From the NCBI GenBank assembly GCA_947304185.1, contig CAMZAM010000007.1:21097-85096 (forward strand): DNA of 64,000 nucleotides, written 5' to 3'. The stretch is from an uncultured Bacteroidales bacterium (GTDB lineage Bacteria; Bacteroidota; Bacteroidia; Bacteroidales; F082). Below are positions 16,848-26,400 of the stretch, in pieces. A program made the position numbers and the translations under genes. The notes beneath the pieces were generated by a model. The model did no database searches. It saw only the letters and a program-made list of their open reading frames with translations, and was not told the DNA's origin. Each line of letters begins with the position of its first letter. Within the stretch, counting starts at the first letter, position 1.

Positions 16848-19800
16848 CTACTTAAATGCGTTCTCGCTCAAGCCTTTGCCTGTGATAGCAAGGTCTTTCA
16901 TGTATCCTGGGACCGGCTTGCCGAGATATTTGTCGACATAAATCTTCGCGAGATACTGGCTTAACATGAAGCCGTGGCCGCGCAGTCCGACGAGCAGACC
17001 AACCTCAGGGTCGACGATATAACGAGGCTCCATGTAGTAACCTGCCCATACCGCATGGAATCCCACGCTGGCGAGATTAGGGATCCAGTCGGCGAACACC
17101 TCACTCACAATCTGCAAGAACTCCTTGCTGTTGTATTTCAGGTTCTGACGTGCCTCGAACGAGTCGCAGTCAGGCGATGCGCAGCCGATGATCTGGCCGG
17201 TGTGGCCGAACTGCTGTCCGTAAACGGCGCTGAAGCCTTTGTAATGACGACGGTCGATGATCATATCGAGTGAGTCGCCCTTGACACCCATGTTAGGCAA
17301 CCTTCTGGTGATAAACGCCTGATGCTTAACAGGATACATCCTCGTGTCGATGCCGAGCATGTCGGTAAACTTCTCAGCGCCCCAACCCATCGAGTTGACG
17401 AAATGCTCGCAGGTGAACTCCACGAACTCTTTCTGGTGAGTGCGCACCAAAGCCACGTATTTGTCCCCTTTCTTGCGTACCTCAAGCAGCTCGCAGTCTT
17501 CCATCAGACGGCCGCCATGTTCGATAGCGATTCCACGCACATAGTCGATGGTCTTACCTGGCGTCGCCTGCCAACAGTCATTGGATATCAAAGCGTGCGA
17601 ATACACGTTATTGTTCATGTTCCATAAAGGCGAAATCTCCTTCTGGAAGTCTTTCTTCTCTATCATATAGGCGTCAGACCATGCCCTCGAGGCATCCAAA
17701 GCCTTGTAGGTAGCCTCATCGTGCACGAGGTTGACATATCTCGTAATCTTGAATCCGATGTCGTGTTTCGCCTGATTTGCCTTGAAAATCTCAAGGTTAT
17801 GGTTGGCGATGTCGCTGATGTCAGGGTTTGAGAACGCCGGACGTCCGCCACCGATGCAGCGCCATGTCGAGCCACGGTCGTAGTTGATGAGCACCGGCTT
17901 CATGCCTGCCTCGGCGAAGTATCTGAACAAGCTCGAGCCAGCCATGCCGCCGCCGGCAATCAGCACCTTCACCTCTTCCTTCTTGACGTTGTTGTTGGTC
18001 GGGAACACATACACCTCCTTAGCTTTCGCGTTGTAGACGTCGCCTAACGTCACCTGTGATGCCAACGGAGCGCGCGGAGTGCTGTCGCCAGTGACTTCGA
18101 TGCCATACGAACGCAGGATCTGCTTGGCTCTCGGCACGCAGCGTTTGCCACGGCAAGGACCCATACCCATACGGGTGATGTGTTTCAACTCATCCACAGA
18201 GATGAACTTACGGTCGCCGATGACCTTAAGCAAAGTTTCAAGCGTCACGTCTTCGCAGTGACATACGTATGTCTTGGCCTCGACGTCCTTCAACGACTTG
18301 AACTCTATCGGTTTCGGGTAGTTTTCCTTCACTATGAAGCCGCGGGCTTCTATCAATTTAGCACCGTCGACGTCTTTAGCAACGACACGGGCCACGTTGG
18401 TCTTGTTGTTTTTCTTGAGTACCTTCTCCACGATGCCCTCACCCACTTTCTTGCCGTTGTCGTCGACGAGGAACACCTCAACACCTTCGTTTACCTCATA
18501 TTCCACTGGCAGGAACAGCGTGTTCTTCTTCAGGTCGTAGCCGAAGATTGCCAAACCTGGGCAGTGGTTCACGCAGTTCATACAGCCTATACACTTGTCA
18601 TAATCGATGACAGGCACCGTATTGGTGCTCGACTTGGTAATAGCACCTTGTGGACAGCTGAATGAGCAAGGATTACAAGCGAACCCGTAGACGCAGTCGG
18701 CGATGACGAACGGCTTTGCCACCATCCTGTCGCCCTTAGGCTTGTTAGGCTCCTGCAGCACTCTCACTGGATGCTGCTGACTCTCAATATATTGCTTCGA
18801 CACCTCGAGATATTCGTCGTAGTTGAATCTCAGACCGATGTTCTGCGCCACTTCGAAAGCAGCTTGCTTACCTCTTAAGACGGCGCTGGTACCTTCGCCG
18901 ATCCTCACGGCATCGCCGACGCCATAAGTATTCAGTCCGAACACCTGTTTGCCTTTTGTAAGCAGCTGGCTGTCAGGAATCAGACCTGTGCATATATTGA
19001 TGATGTCGATGTCGTCGATTACTTGTTCTGTTCCCGGGATAGCCTTGAAGTTCTCGCATTTAGCGATGACGGCACCCACTATGCCTGTATGGTCTTCGTT
19101 AGGTATCGCCTTCAACAGGATGTGCGATGTCATGATCGGGATGCCAAGTCGGCGCACACGGTTTGCCTGCACCGGGAATCCTCCTTCATGATCCATACCT
19201 TCGATGATAGCCTTGATATGCGCTCCAGCCTGCATTCCCTGGTATGATGTCAGATATCCGATATTTCCTGCGCCCACCGTCAGCACTTTCTTGCCAAGAA
19301 GCGTGTGCTCCTGGTTCATCATCTTCTGGAACACAGCGGCGGTATATACGCCTGGAAGGTCGTCATTTTCAAACGTTGGCATGAACGGCACAGCACCCGT
19401 GGCGACCACGAGATGTTCTGCGTCGACATACGCAACTTCTTGAGTTACAATGTTTTTTATTGCGATACGCTTGCCTTCAAGCAGGTCCCACACGGTATAA
19501 TTCAACAAGATACCTTCGTGGTTGTCGCCCGCCAGGGTCTTAGCGATGTCGAATCCACGCATGCCACCGAATTTCTGCTCCTTTTCAAAGAAGAAGAACT
19601 GATGTGTCTGCATGTTAAACTGACCGCCGATACGTGCGTTGTTGTCGATCACGAGGTTCGAGATGCCGAACTTATTCAGCTGCTCGCGGCATGCCAAACC
19701 AGCCGGTCCTGCTCCTATTATCGCCACCGTGGTCTTGTATATCTTCACCTCTTTCTGAGGATTTTCGCTATAATCTGGTTGATAATCCTTCGGGATCTCG

Positions 19801-20072
19801 CGCACCTCCTTCACTCCGTCGACCAACGTGATGCATATACGGCGGATCTTGCCGTCGACAAGCATCTCGCAGGCGCCGCACTTACCGATGCCGCACTCCA
19901 GCGAACGCTCACGTCCGTCAATGCTATGACTGTGAATAGGGAAACCCGCCTGATGCAAGGCGGCTGCGATGGTGTAGCCTTTCTGGCCGACCACTTTCTT
20001 ACCATTAAAAATAAACTCTACCGATTCGCCCTGGGCGATATCAAGAATAGGATGTTTGGTGATTTTGTACAT
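16848..20072 (-). CDS. Multi-cofactor FAD-dependent amine/amino-acid dehydrogenase fusion (HcnABC/SoxA-like)
   Basis: A 1,074-residue protein joining at least five modules. Order: [2Fe-2S] domain (Cys60, Cys65, Cys68, Cys80); an FAD/NAD(P) disulfide-reductase-like flavoprotein (IIGAGPAG at 118-125, second Rossmann VGAGNIG near 262); two [4Fe-4S]-type motifs (Cys460-x5-C-x2-C-x3-CP, then CIGCMNCVNHCPG from 494); a BFD-like [2Fe-2S] module (Cys604, Cys606, Cys640, Cys645); and a DAO-type glycine/D-amino-acid oxidase fold (GGGMAGSS from 707) to the end. Separate subunits of this kind make up HCN synthase, octopine/nopaline oxidase and proline dehydrogenase complexes. I use the ATG at 20072, preceded by GAAAGG; an in-frame TTG at 20081 is less likely. 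Substrate unknown. It heads an operon with the OafA-like and LtaS-like genes. Confidence 0.82.
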   Translation of the reverse strand: MYKITKHPILDIAQGESVEFIFNGKKVVGQKGYTIAAALHQAGFPIHSHSIDGRERSLECGIGKCGACEMLVDGKIRRICITLVDGVKEVREIPKDYQPDYSENPQKEVKIYKTTVAIIGAGPAGLACREQLNKFGISNLVIDNNARIGGQFNMQTHQFFFFEKEQKFGGMRGFDIAKTLAGDNHEGILLNYTVWDLLEGKRIAIKNIVTQEVAYVDAEHLVVATGAVPFMPTFENDDLPGVYTAAVFQKMMNQEHTLLGKKVLTVGAGNIGYLTSYQGMQAGAHIKAIIEGMDHEGGFPVQANRVRRLGIPIMTSHILLKAIPNEDHTGIVGAVIAKCENFKAIPGTEQVIDDIDIINICTGLIPDSQLLTKGKQVFGLNTYGVGDAVRIGEGTSAVLRGKQAAFEVAQNIGLRFNYDEYLEVSKQYIESQQHPVRVLQEPNKPKGDRMVAKPFVIADCVYGFACNPCSFSCPQGAITKSSTNTVPVIDYDKCIGCMNCVNHCPGLAIFGYDLKKNTLFLPVEYEVNEGVEVFLVDDNGKKVGEGIVEKVLKKNNKTNVARVVAKDVDGAKLIEARGFIVKENYPKPIEFKSLKDVEAKTYVCHCEDVTLETLLKVIGDRKFISVDELKHITRMGMGPCRGKRCVPRAKQILRSYGIEVTGDSTPRAPLASQVTLGDVYNAKAKEVYVFPTNNNVKKEEVKVLIAGGGMAGSSLFRYFAEAGMKPVLINYDRGSTWRCIGGGRPAFSNPDISDIANHNLEIFKANQAKHDIGFKITRYVNLVHDEATYKALDASRAWSDAYMIEKKDFQKEISPLWNMNNNVYSHALISNDCWQATPGKTIDYVRGIAIEHGGRLMEDCELLEVRKKGDKYVALVRTHQKEFVEFTCEHFVNSMGWGAEKFTDMLGIDTRMYPVKHQAFITRRLPNMGVKGDSLDMIIDRRHYKGFSAVYGQQFGHTGQIIGCASPDCDSFEARQNLKYNSKEFLQIVSEVFADWIPNLASVGFHAVWAGYYMEPRYIVDPEVGLLVGLRGHGFMLSQYLAKIYVDKYLGKPVPGYMKDLAITGKGLSENAFK

Positions 20073-20110
20073 ACCTTTCAATTTTGCTAATCAACTCCTA
20101 AAATGAAATG

Positions 20111-20140
20111 CAAAATTAATAAGGTGTTTTAACAAAAACA
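20111..20140 (-). promoter_or_regulatory. Promoter for the flavoprotein-OafA-LtaS operon
   Basis: On the minus strand a TTG is followed by 20 bases and TAATTTTG (20118-20111), a good Bacteroidota -33/-7 pair. The leader before the ATG at 20072 is about 35 bases and contains AGGAG and GAAAGG stretches. Confidence 0.6.
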
Positions 20141-20156
20141 AGAAAAATTTGAAAAT

Positions 20157-21323
20157 TTATGAATTTTCGCGTATCTTTTTATCTTTATACGATCCTTCGA
20201 AAACCTCAAATTTCTCGAATTTGCATTCCAGTGGACCGTTGTATACGTCGATTTTCTTCGAAGGCTTCAATCCTATGAGTTTTAAGGCGTCTTTGTTCGA
20301 GCTGATAATCCAAGCCTCAAAGCCTTTGAAGTTATGTTTCAGCGCGTCGCCAATGCCCTTATAGAGCTTTATAATGTCTTTCTCCTCCAAACGTTCTCCA
20401 TAAGGTGGGTTGATAATCATGATGCCGCCGCCTTCAGGTGGCACCATTTCAAACATATCCTGTTTGCTCAGCTTGATATCGTGATGCAGATGTGCGTTTT
20501 CGATGTTAGCCTTGGCTATCTCCACAGCCTTGGCCGAGCGGTCAGATGCAAGTATCTCATAGTCAAACTCTTCCATCTCGGCGCCGGCATCTTCCACGAC
20601 TCTCAGCCACAGCTCCTTATCGAAGTCATGCCATGTCATGAAGCCCCATCTTTTACGGAAAAAGCCTGCCGGGATGCCTAGAGCCTGCATCGCCGCCTCA
20701 ATCGGGATAGTGCCGGAACCGCACATGCAGTCTACGAAATTGCAGTCGTACTTCCAGCCGGTGAGTTTTATCAATCCGGCGGCGAGGACCTCGTTCATCG
20801 GAGCCTTGTCGACCGATTTCCTGTAGCCTCTCTTGTGTAACGACTCGCCTGAGCTGTCAAACGACACTGTAACCTTCTCATTTTCAATATGAATATTGAT
20901 TCTAAGGTCAGGATTGTCGACATCTACCGACGGTCTTGCTCCGAAATGTTCACGGAACTCGTCAGCGATGGCGTCTTTAACCTTCAGTGCCGCGTATTGT
21001 GAGTGGGTGAAGTAGTTGCCGCTTGTCACGGCATCGATGGCAAAAGTCTCATTTATATTGAAAATCTCATGCCATTTAATCTTGAAAATGTTGTTGTAGA
21101 GCGCCAACTCATTACGCGCCACGAAGCTCGTTATGGGCTTCAGGATGCGTAATGCGGTCCGACAGCAGTAGTTGGCCCTGTACATCAGCGCCTTGTCGCC
21201 TTCAAAGCTTACGGCACGGTACAGCGGCTCAACATTCTGCGCGCCAATGGCTGTCAGTTCCTCGGCGAGGACTCCTTCGAGCCCCGCCATAGTCTTGGCA
21301 ACCATTTTGAAAACGTCTTCCAT
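20157..21323 (-). CDS. THUMP-domain class I SAM-dependent RNA methyltransferase (RlmL N-terminal/YpsC type)
   Basis: A 388-residue RNA methyltransferase. An N-terminal THUMP region (about 40-160) is followed by a Rossmann-like methyltransferase domain with FVDCMCGSGTIPIEAAM near residue 200 and the catalytic NPPYGERL near 305. It belongs to the group that makes N2-methylguanine in 23S rRNA (RlmL N-terminal half or YpsC in other bacteria), and the length fits the single-domain form. It is the third gene of greA-hit-rlmL, two bases after the HIT gene. The methylated position in this organism is inferred from homologues only. Confidence 0.87.
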   Translation of the reverse strand: MEDVFKMVAKTMAGLEGVLAEELTAIGAQNVEPLYRAVSFEGDKALMYRANYCCRTALRILKPITSFVARNELALYNNIFKIKWHEIFNINETFAIDAVTSGNYFTHSQYAALKVKDAIADEFREHFGARPSVDVDNPDLRINIHIENEKVTVSFDSSGESLHKRGYRKSVDKAPMNEVLAAGLIKLTGWKYDCNFVDCMCGSGTIPIEAAMQALGIPAGFFRKRWGFMTWHDFDKELWLRVVEDAGAEMEEFDYEILASDRSAKAVEIAKANIENAHLHHDIKLSKQDMFEMVPPEGGGIMIINPPYGERLEEKDIIKLYKGIGDALKHNFKGFEAWIISSNKDALKLIGLKPSKKIDVYNGPLECKFEKFEVFEGSYKDKKIRENS

Positions 21324-21325
21324 CT

Positions 21326-21718
21326 CTACAGATTCTCAACGATTTTCTTCTGCCATTCCTTGAACTGCTCCTCTGTCGGGTGCATCTTCTCACGACGGAA
21401 GTCGAGGTCGCCCTCTTTCTGCATCGGCACGAGGTGGATGTGTGCATGAGGCACTTCGAGGCCTATCACTGCCACACCGACTTTCTTGCATGGGATGGCT
21501 TTCTTTATCGCCACAGCGATCTTCTTGGCGAAGACAATCATCTCGGCGAGGTCGGCATCCGAAATGTCGAAGATATAATCTTCTTCTTTCTTAGGGATGA
21601 CCAAGGTATGACCCGGGACGAGCGGACTGATGTCGAAGAATGCGAAAAACTTGTCGTTTTCAGCGATTTTGTAGCAAGGAATCTCACCTGCCACTATTCT
21701 TGAAAAGATTGATGCCAT
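21326..21718 (-). CDS. HIT-family nucleotide hydrolase/transferase (HinT-like)
   Basis: A 130-residue histidine-triad protein starting MASIFSRIVAGEIPCYKIAE, the typical HinT/protein-kinase-C-interacting-protein opening. The triad HAHIHLVPM lies near residues 93-101, and GHTLVIPKKE near 36-45 is the conserved nucleotide-pocket strand. These enzymes hydrolyse adenosine phosphoramidates. It is the middle gene of the greA operon: one base after the greA stop and two before the next gene. Confidence 0.93.
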   Translation of the reverse strand: MASIFSRIVAGEIPCYKIAENDKFFAFFDISPLVPGHTLVIPKKEEDYIFDISDADLAEMIVFAKKIAVAIKKAIPCKKVGVAVIGLEVPHAHIHLVPMQKEGDLDFRREKMHPTEEQFKEWQKKIVENL

Positions 21719-21719
21719 G

Positions 21720-22196
21720 TTATTCTCTTGTTATTTCAACGATATCAAACAAAAGTTTTCCTGCCGGGACCTGAATTTCGACCTGTTCACCCACTGCCTT
21801 GCCGAGTAAACCCTTGGCGATAGGCGATGTGATGGATATCTTTCCTGCCTTGAGGTTAGCCTCTTTCTCAGGGACGATGGTATATGTCATCATCTGTTTC
21901 GTTTTCACGTTTCTGATCTTCACCGTCGAGAGAATCAAAACCTTCGAGGTGTCCATCTTCGACTCGTCGATGATACGGGCGTTAGCGATGGTGAGCTGGA
22001 GCTTCACTATCTTCATCTCGAGAAGCTGCTGAGCCTCTTTTGCTGCGTCGTATTCGGCGTTTTCCGACAAATCACCCTTATCGCGTGCTTCTGCTATTGC
22101 TGCTGCGATTTTCGGGCGTTCGTTGACACACAGATTCTCCAATTCGTCCTTCAGTTTCTGTAGTCCAGCTTGTGTAAAGTATTCTACGTCTGCCAT
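21720..22196 (-). CDS. greA: Transcription elongation factor GreA
   Basis: A 158-residue GreA: an N-terminal coiled coil (about 1-75) with the acidic tip region DKGDLSENAEYDAAKEAQ (residues 40-57), then the FKBP-like C-terminal domain with ISITSPIAKGLLGKAVGEQVEIQVP. It inserts into the secondary channel of RNA polymerase and stimulates transcript cleavage in backtracked complexes. It is the first gene of an operon with hit and rlmL. Its own promoter (22272-22300) is separated from the ATG by a strong terminator-like hairpin, so transcription into greA is likely attenuated. Confidence 0.97.
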   Translation of the reverse strand: MADVEYFTQAGLQKLKDELENLCVNERPKIAAAIAEARDKGDLSENAEYDAAKEAQQLLEMKIVKLQLTIANARIIDESKMDTSKVLILSTVKIRNVKTKQMMTYTIVPEKEANLKAGKISITSPIAKGLLGKAVGEQVEIQVPAGKLLFDIVEITRE

Positions 22197-22217
22197 AACT
22201 TTTAATTTTTAAATTGT

Positions 22218-22256
22218 AAAAAAAGAGACCCTTACGTTAATAAGGGCTCTTTTTTT
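22218..22256 (-). terminator. Strong intrinsic terminator/attenuator in the greA leader
   Basis: On the minus strand an A7-GAG-CCCTTA arm pairs with TAAGGG-(bulged T)-CTC-T7 around a TTAACG loop, a stem of about 16 bp ending in seven T. It lies between the porV-like gene stop (22310) and the greA start (22196), and downstream of the greA -7 element at 22279-22272. It therefore both ends transcripts from the porV-like operon and sits inside the greA mRNA leader. Confidence 0.8.
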
Positions 22257-22271
22257 CCGTAAAATTGTATG

Positions 22272-22300
22272 CAAAGATACAACTTTTTTTTGAGATACAA
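22272..22300 (-). promoter_or_regulatory. greA promoter (TTG-N18-TATCTTTG)
   Basis: TTG at 22300-22298 and TATCTTTG at 22279-22272 on the minus strand, 18 bases apart, match the Bacteroidota consensus. Transcription would begin near 22265, about ten bases before the terminator hairpin. Confidence 0.65.
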
Positions 22301-22309
22301 GAATTTTTT

Positions 22310-23374
22310 TTAGAATAATATTCTTGCGCCCACAGAATGTGAACCTTTCCAGTGTTTCGTGTTGCGGTATGCGTAATCTATACAGACCTTCAGACCCTTC
22401 TTGTTGAGAGGGGCTTGGACTGTTGCACCGAGTGACAAACCTTTATGTACGTTTGTGCATTCAGGATCTTCGATTTTCTTAAACAAACCGGCCTCGTAGG
22501 TATAACCTCCACGGAGCATGAGGATGTCACGGAATGAACCCTCAACACCGAATACGAACTGGTCTTTCGAGAATGCGTTCGAATTGAAGTTCATGGCCAG
22601 TGTCAAACGGCTTGCATCATCGAAATTGAAGTCGTAAGCCGCTGCAATGTTCAACTGAGTAGGAAGCTCAAACTCATCGGTGCGTTGCACCACTGTGATG
22701 CTTGATGACATTCCTTCAAACTGAGTCTGAATTGCAAGACCGTCGCCTTTGTACTTCATGGTAGGTCCGATGTTCTTAAGGGCGATACCGAAGTGGATGT
22801 TATCGGTAATACCTGTGACATACTGGATACCAGCGTCCAAAGCGACACCTGTACCTGTCATATCAGCCATTGACTCGCTGATGATCTTCAACACAAATCC
22901 GCCGTGGATACTGTTTGAGAACGACTTCGCTATTGCGATGTTGATGTTCATCAAATTCGGTTTGTATGTACCAATACCACCGTCCGGGTTTTCTGTAGTA
23001 GTTTTATCTATCTCGCCGAAACTCATTGACATAACCGACAAACCAGCGACCACCGATTCTGAAATACGTGCCAGCATACCAAATGATACCACTGATGTTC
23101 CTGAACCGGCGAGCCAGTTGGTGTATGAGAAGTTAAGATCCATGGTGTTCACAAACGAGATACCTGCCACGTTACTCCACATAGCGTCAACACCTTTGAT
23201 GGTAGCCATGCCGGCGTTACCCCATCCTGATGATGCTGCCCATGGGTTAACCAAAAGCTCATTTGCACCTGCTTGACCTGCTCTGTCCTTATTACCTGCG
23301 AATGCCTGTGTGCTCGTAAATCCAATAATGATTGTCAAGCTTGCTATTACGATAGTTCTAAATAACTTTTTCAT
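22310..23374 (-). CDS. PorV/PorQ-family outer-membrane beta-barrel protein
   Basis: A 354-residue protein with a signal peptide (cut near AFAGN), then GANELLVNPWAASSGWGNAGMATIKGVDAMWSNVAG, the typical PorV/PorQ-family opening where a conserved Asn-Pro-Ala/Ala-rich loop follows the first strand. The rest alternates amphipathic strands and ends in a C-terminal aromatic (SVGARILF), as outer-membrane barrels do. Family members shuttle or anchor T9SS cargo at the cell surface. It directly follows a giant T9SS-type cargo gene, so it may serve that cargo specifically. Whether it is the general PorV of this organism is not decidable here. Confidence 0.78.
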   Translation of the reverse strand: MKKLFRTIVIASLTIIIGFTSTQAFAGNKDRAGQAGANELLVNPWAASSGWGNAGMATIKGVDAMWSNVAGISFVNTMDLNFSYTNWLAGSGTSVVSFGMLARISESVVAGLSVMSMSFGEIDKTTTENPDGGIGTYKPNLMNINIAIAKSFSNSIHGGFVLKIISESMADMTGTGVALDAGIQYVTGITDNIHFGIALKNIGPTMKYKGDGLAIQTQFEGMSSSITVVQRTDEFELPTQLNIAAAYDFNFDDASRLTLAMNFNSNAFSKDQFVFGVEGSFRDILMLRGGYTYEAGLFKKIEDPECTNVHKGLSLGATVQAPLNKKGLKVCIDYAYRNTKHWKGSHSVGARILF

Positions 23375-23407
23375 GATCGTGTACTTTTAATTTGTTCGCA
23401 AATAATT

Positions 23408-26400
23408 TTAGAATGTATTTAAGTCAACCTGGCGTATTGCGCAATAGAACTTAACAGTGTGTTCACCGCCGTTAACGTTATCTTTCACATGGATGATGTA
23501 GATACCGCTCGCGATAGGTGTGTTTGCGTGGTTAGTCAAATCCCAATCGATTGAAGTCACCGTTGCGTCATCCTTCTTGAACTGACGGATCTTAGTACCA
23601 TTTACAGTGTAGATGGTCACTACGCACTTGTCAGGAAGGTTGGTAATCTTCACCTTATGGGTAAGAGCGTTAGGCTCGTAGTTGGCGTATGCGTAATATG
23701 GGTTCGGCACAACCTGGATGAGGTTGAGGTCCGATTCAGCCTTATCAGCATCGTTGCGTGTCGGGCCATAACCCTTCGTTGTGAAGGTGTAGTATGGTAA
23801 GAATCCCTCGTGATTTACAGTATCATAGAGTTCTTCTGTCACAACGTCGAGCGGCATGTTGCCATAGCCTGACTTGTAAGGCTTGCTGATACGTACTGAT
23901 ATCTTGACAGGGTTGCCTTCCGGTAACCATTTCTTGCCTTCGACAGCCATCGGCATACCAACCCATGTAGGCTGACCCCAGAAAGCGGTCTTGAACACCT
24001 TCTTACCTACTGAATCGGCATAGTGTAATGCTCTGTACAGATATTTACCGCCATCGTATGCAGGAGATTTGAAATCAAAGTATAATGAACCGCTTGACAT
24101 CACAGGTCCCTTGTGCATCGGGAAGACATAGACATAATGCTTACCGCCGAACACCGGGATTCCACTGATCTGGTCGAAGATGACCGGGTCAGAGAGCTGG
24201 TATGTAGCCGGACCTGATGCTGTAGATTCCTTCACCGCTGGTGGGTTGAACATCATATCACGTCCGTTGAGGTCAGGATAGAACGAGTCTTCACCGTAAC
24301 CCATATTCATACGTGAACCTGTCTCGATGTCGATTGCATAGCCTGGGAACCATCCCATGCTCACTGGGCTGATGTAGTTAGCTGCATTCTCGTTGCTGCT
24401 GGCGCCCATCGCCAATGCTGCCTCGTATGAATCAGCGCAAGGAACACCGTTCTTGTCGATTGACGGAGCTTTACGGAGGCTGAAGCCATCAGCATGGCCT
24501 TCCGACAGATGTGGATCCAAGCACATCTCGAACACCGGGCAACGAGTCCACTTCGACTTATCAGCTGTAAGAACGATATCGATAGAACCTATCTTCTGGA
24601 AGATAGAGTCTTTACGGCTGTTAGATTCCAAAACCGGACCTGGGTTGTTTTTACCTGAGTTCTTGCTCATGTTACCAAGGATATAAGGAGCCCAAGTACC
24701 TTCAGCAATCTTCTCGAAATTGCCATCCGGGTCGTATGGTTTTGAATTCTGATTTGACTTTGACTTCATGTCATAGTCGTTGTTCACAGCGTTATCCTGG
24801 TCAACATAGCTACCAGCACGGATCCAGTTCAAAGGATTCGAAGGAACAGCATCGCTATCCTTGATACCAGTGAGCCAACGGTTCGAGCTGTCGGCGTATG
24901 TCACCGATGATGTGATGATACCGTTGTTCGGAGCAATAACTCTCCATGCGGTTTGAGCGTCAGTACCTGTTGTACCAACATTGATAGGACCGACATTCCA
25001 CGGCTGCATAATGTTGATAGAGATACCTCTGTCGATGAACATCTTTTCGTTTGCAAGCTCTGTTGTGGTGTCTGATTCATATTCCTCACCTGTAGCAAGA
25101 TCCTTCAAAGTCCACTTGAAGGCTTTCTTCTTTGCTTTATCGCCAGTGATAGCAGCATCACCTGTAAGGTGCTCAACCTCAATATCTCTGAAGTCGTGGA
25201 ACCAGATAGCATAGTCGGTAGGCTTGACATTCAACGGGTCGATAATCTTCACGTTGACAGGACCACAACCCCTCTTATATGTCGGGTGATAGAGCACTGG
25301 GTAGTTAGGATCACCAAACTGGTTGTCGGTGGTGTTGGCGATAGGACGCTGTAACAACTCCTTAACGCTGGCATCTGATAGCTCGAGGTGGTTACCTCCG
25401 TTGCCGATACCTGTCCAACGTGAGATGACCGGCTGGTCACCGTATGATGAGTTGACGATTGTACCGTTAACAATCTTATGTGGAATAGCTGAGTACAACT
25501 TGATGTTCTTACGACCTGCGAGATAAGGCTCTTTCTGGCCTTCGCCCTCGGTCTGATCAGGGATGTACTCCATATAATTATTATATGCGTAAGCTATTGC
25601 CATGAAGTAATAGGTATGGTGGTTGACGAGAGTCGGGTCGTTGTTGGTTGAGAACTGGTCTTGTGTCACCACGAATGAGTGAGAAATACCGTTATCGCCG
25701 CCGTCGACCATGAGAGTAGGAACACCGAATCCTAAATCTTCATTGTAGATGAAGTTGACGATTCTTGACACCTTATTCTTAATATCGCACTGGAAGATCA
25801 GACGAGCTTTTGACTCATCGTTGAGCTGGTCGACACTGACTTCAGCGTTGGCAAGCTGATAGATCTGATAACCTTCGAAGCGGAAGTATCTGTCAAACTC
25901 AACAAACTGACCGTTGACTGTGGCAGTATCCGGAATGTTAGGATCCAATTCGATATAATCTTCATGAGCGTTGTTTGATGACTCTGAATTCGACAGATAG
26001 ATAATGAGGGTCTTGTCGAGTTCGCGGATTGTCAAATCCGGTGCTGTAGGACCGTCGAGAACTTTGAAGCAGTTATCGAACATTGACTGGCACTTATCAT
26101 CGACCTTACGGAGAAGTTCGACTGAAGCCCAAGCCTTACCTGATGTAGCACGTGCCCACGGCACACCGAATGTGATGTAGTTAACAGCACCTGACTTCAA
26201 GGTGAAAGGACCTGCTGACTGCATGAAACGACGGTCGTTGACAGGGTTAGGATTACCGTTGTTACCGGTTTCCTCACTCCAGTAGAAGCCGTTCTGGTTG
26301 AAGCCGCCACCAGGAGTCAGACCACCTGTACCCCAGTTACATGGGTCAGAGTCGTATGGGAACATGAAGTCGCAAACAGGACCTACTGTACCGGCAGCGC

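Noticed and set aside
16848..20072. Considered as two genes fused by sequencing error
   Set aside because: The frame is continuous with no stop or frameshift and inter-domain linkers are conserved-looking, so a true fusion is more likely.
19305..20090. Long open frame (261 codons) on the plus strand
   Set aside because: Antisense to the N-terminal flavoprotein domain, whose motifs are unmistakable on the other strand.
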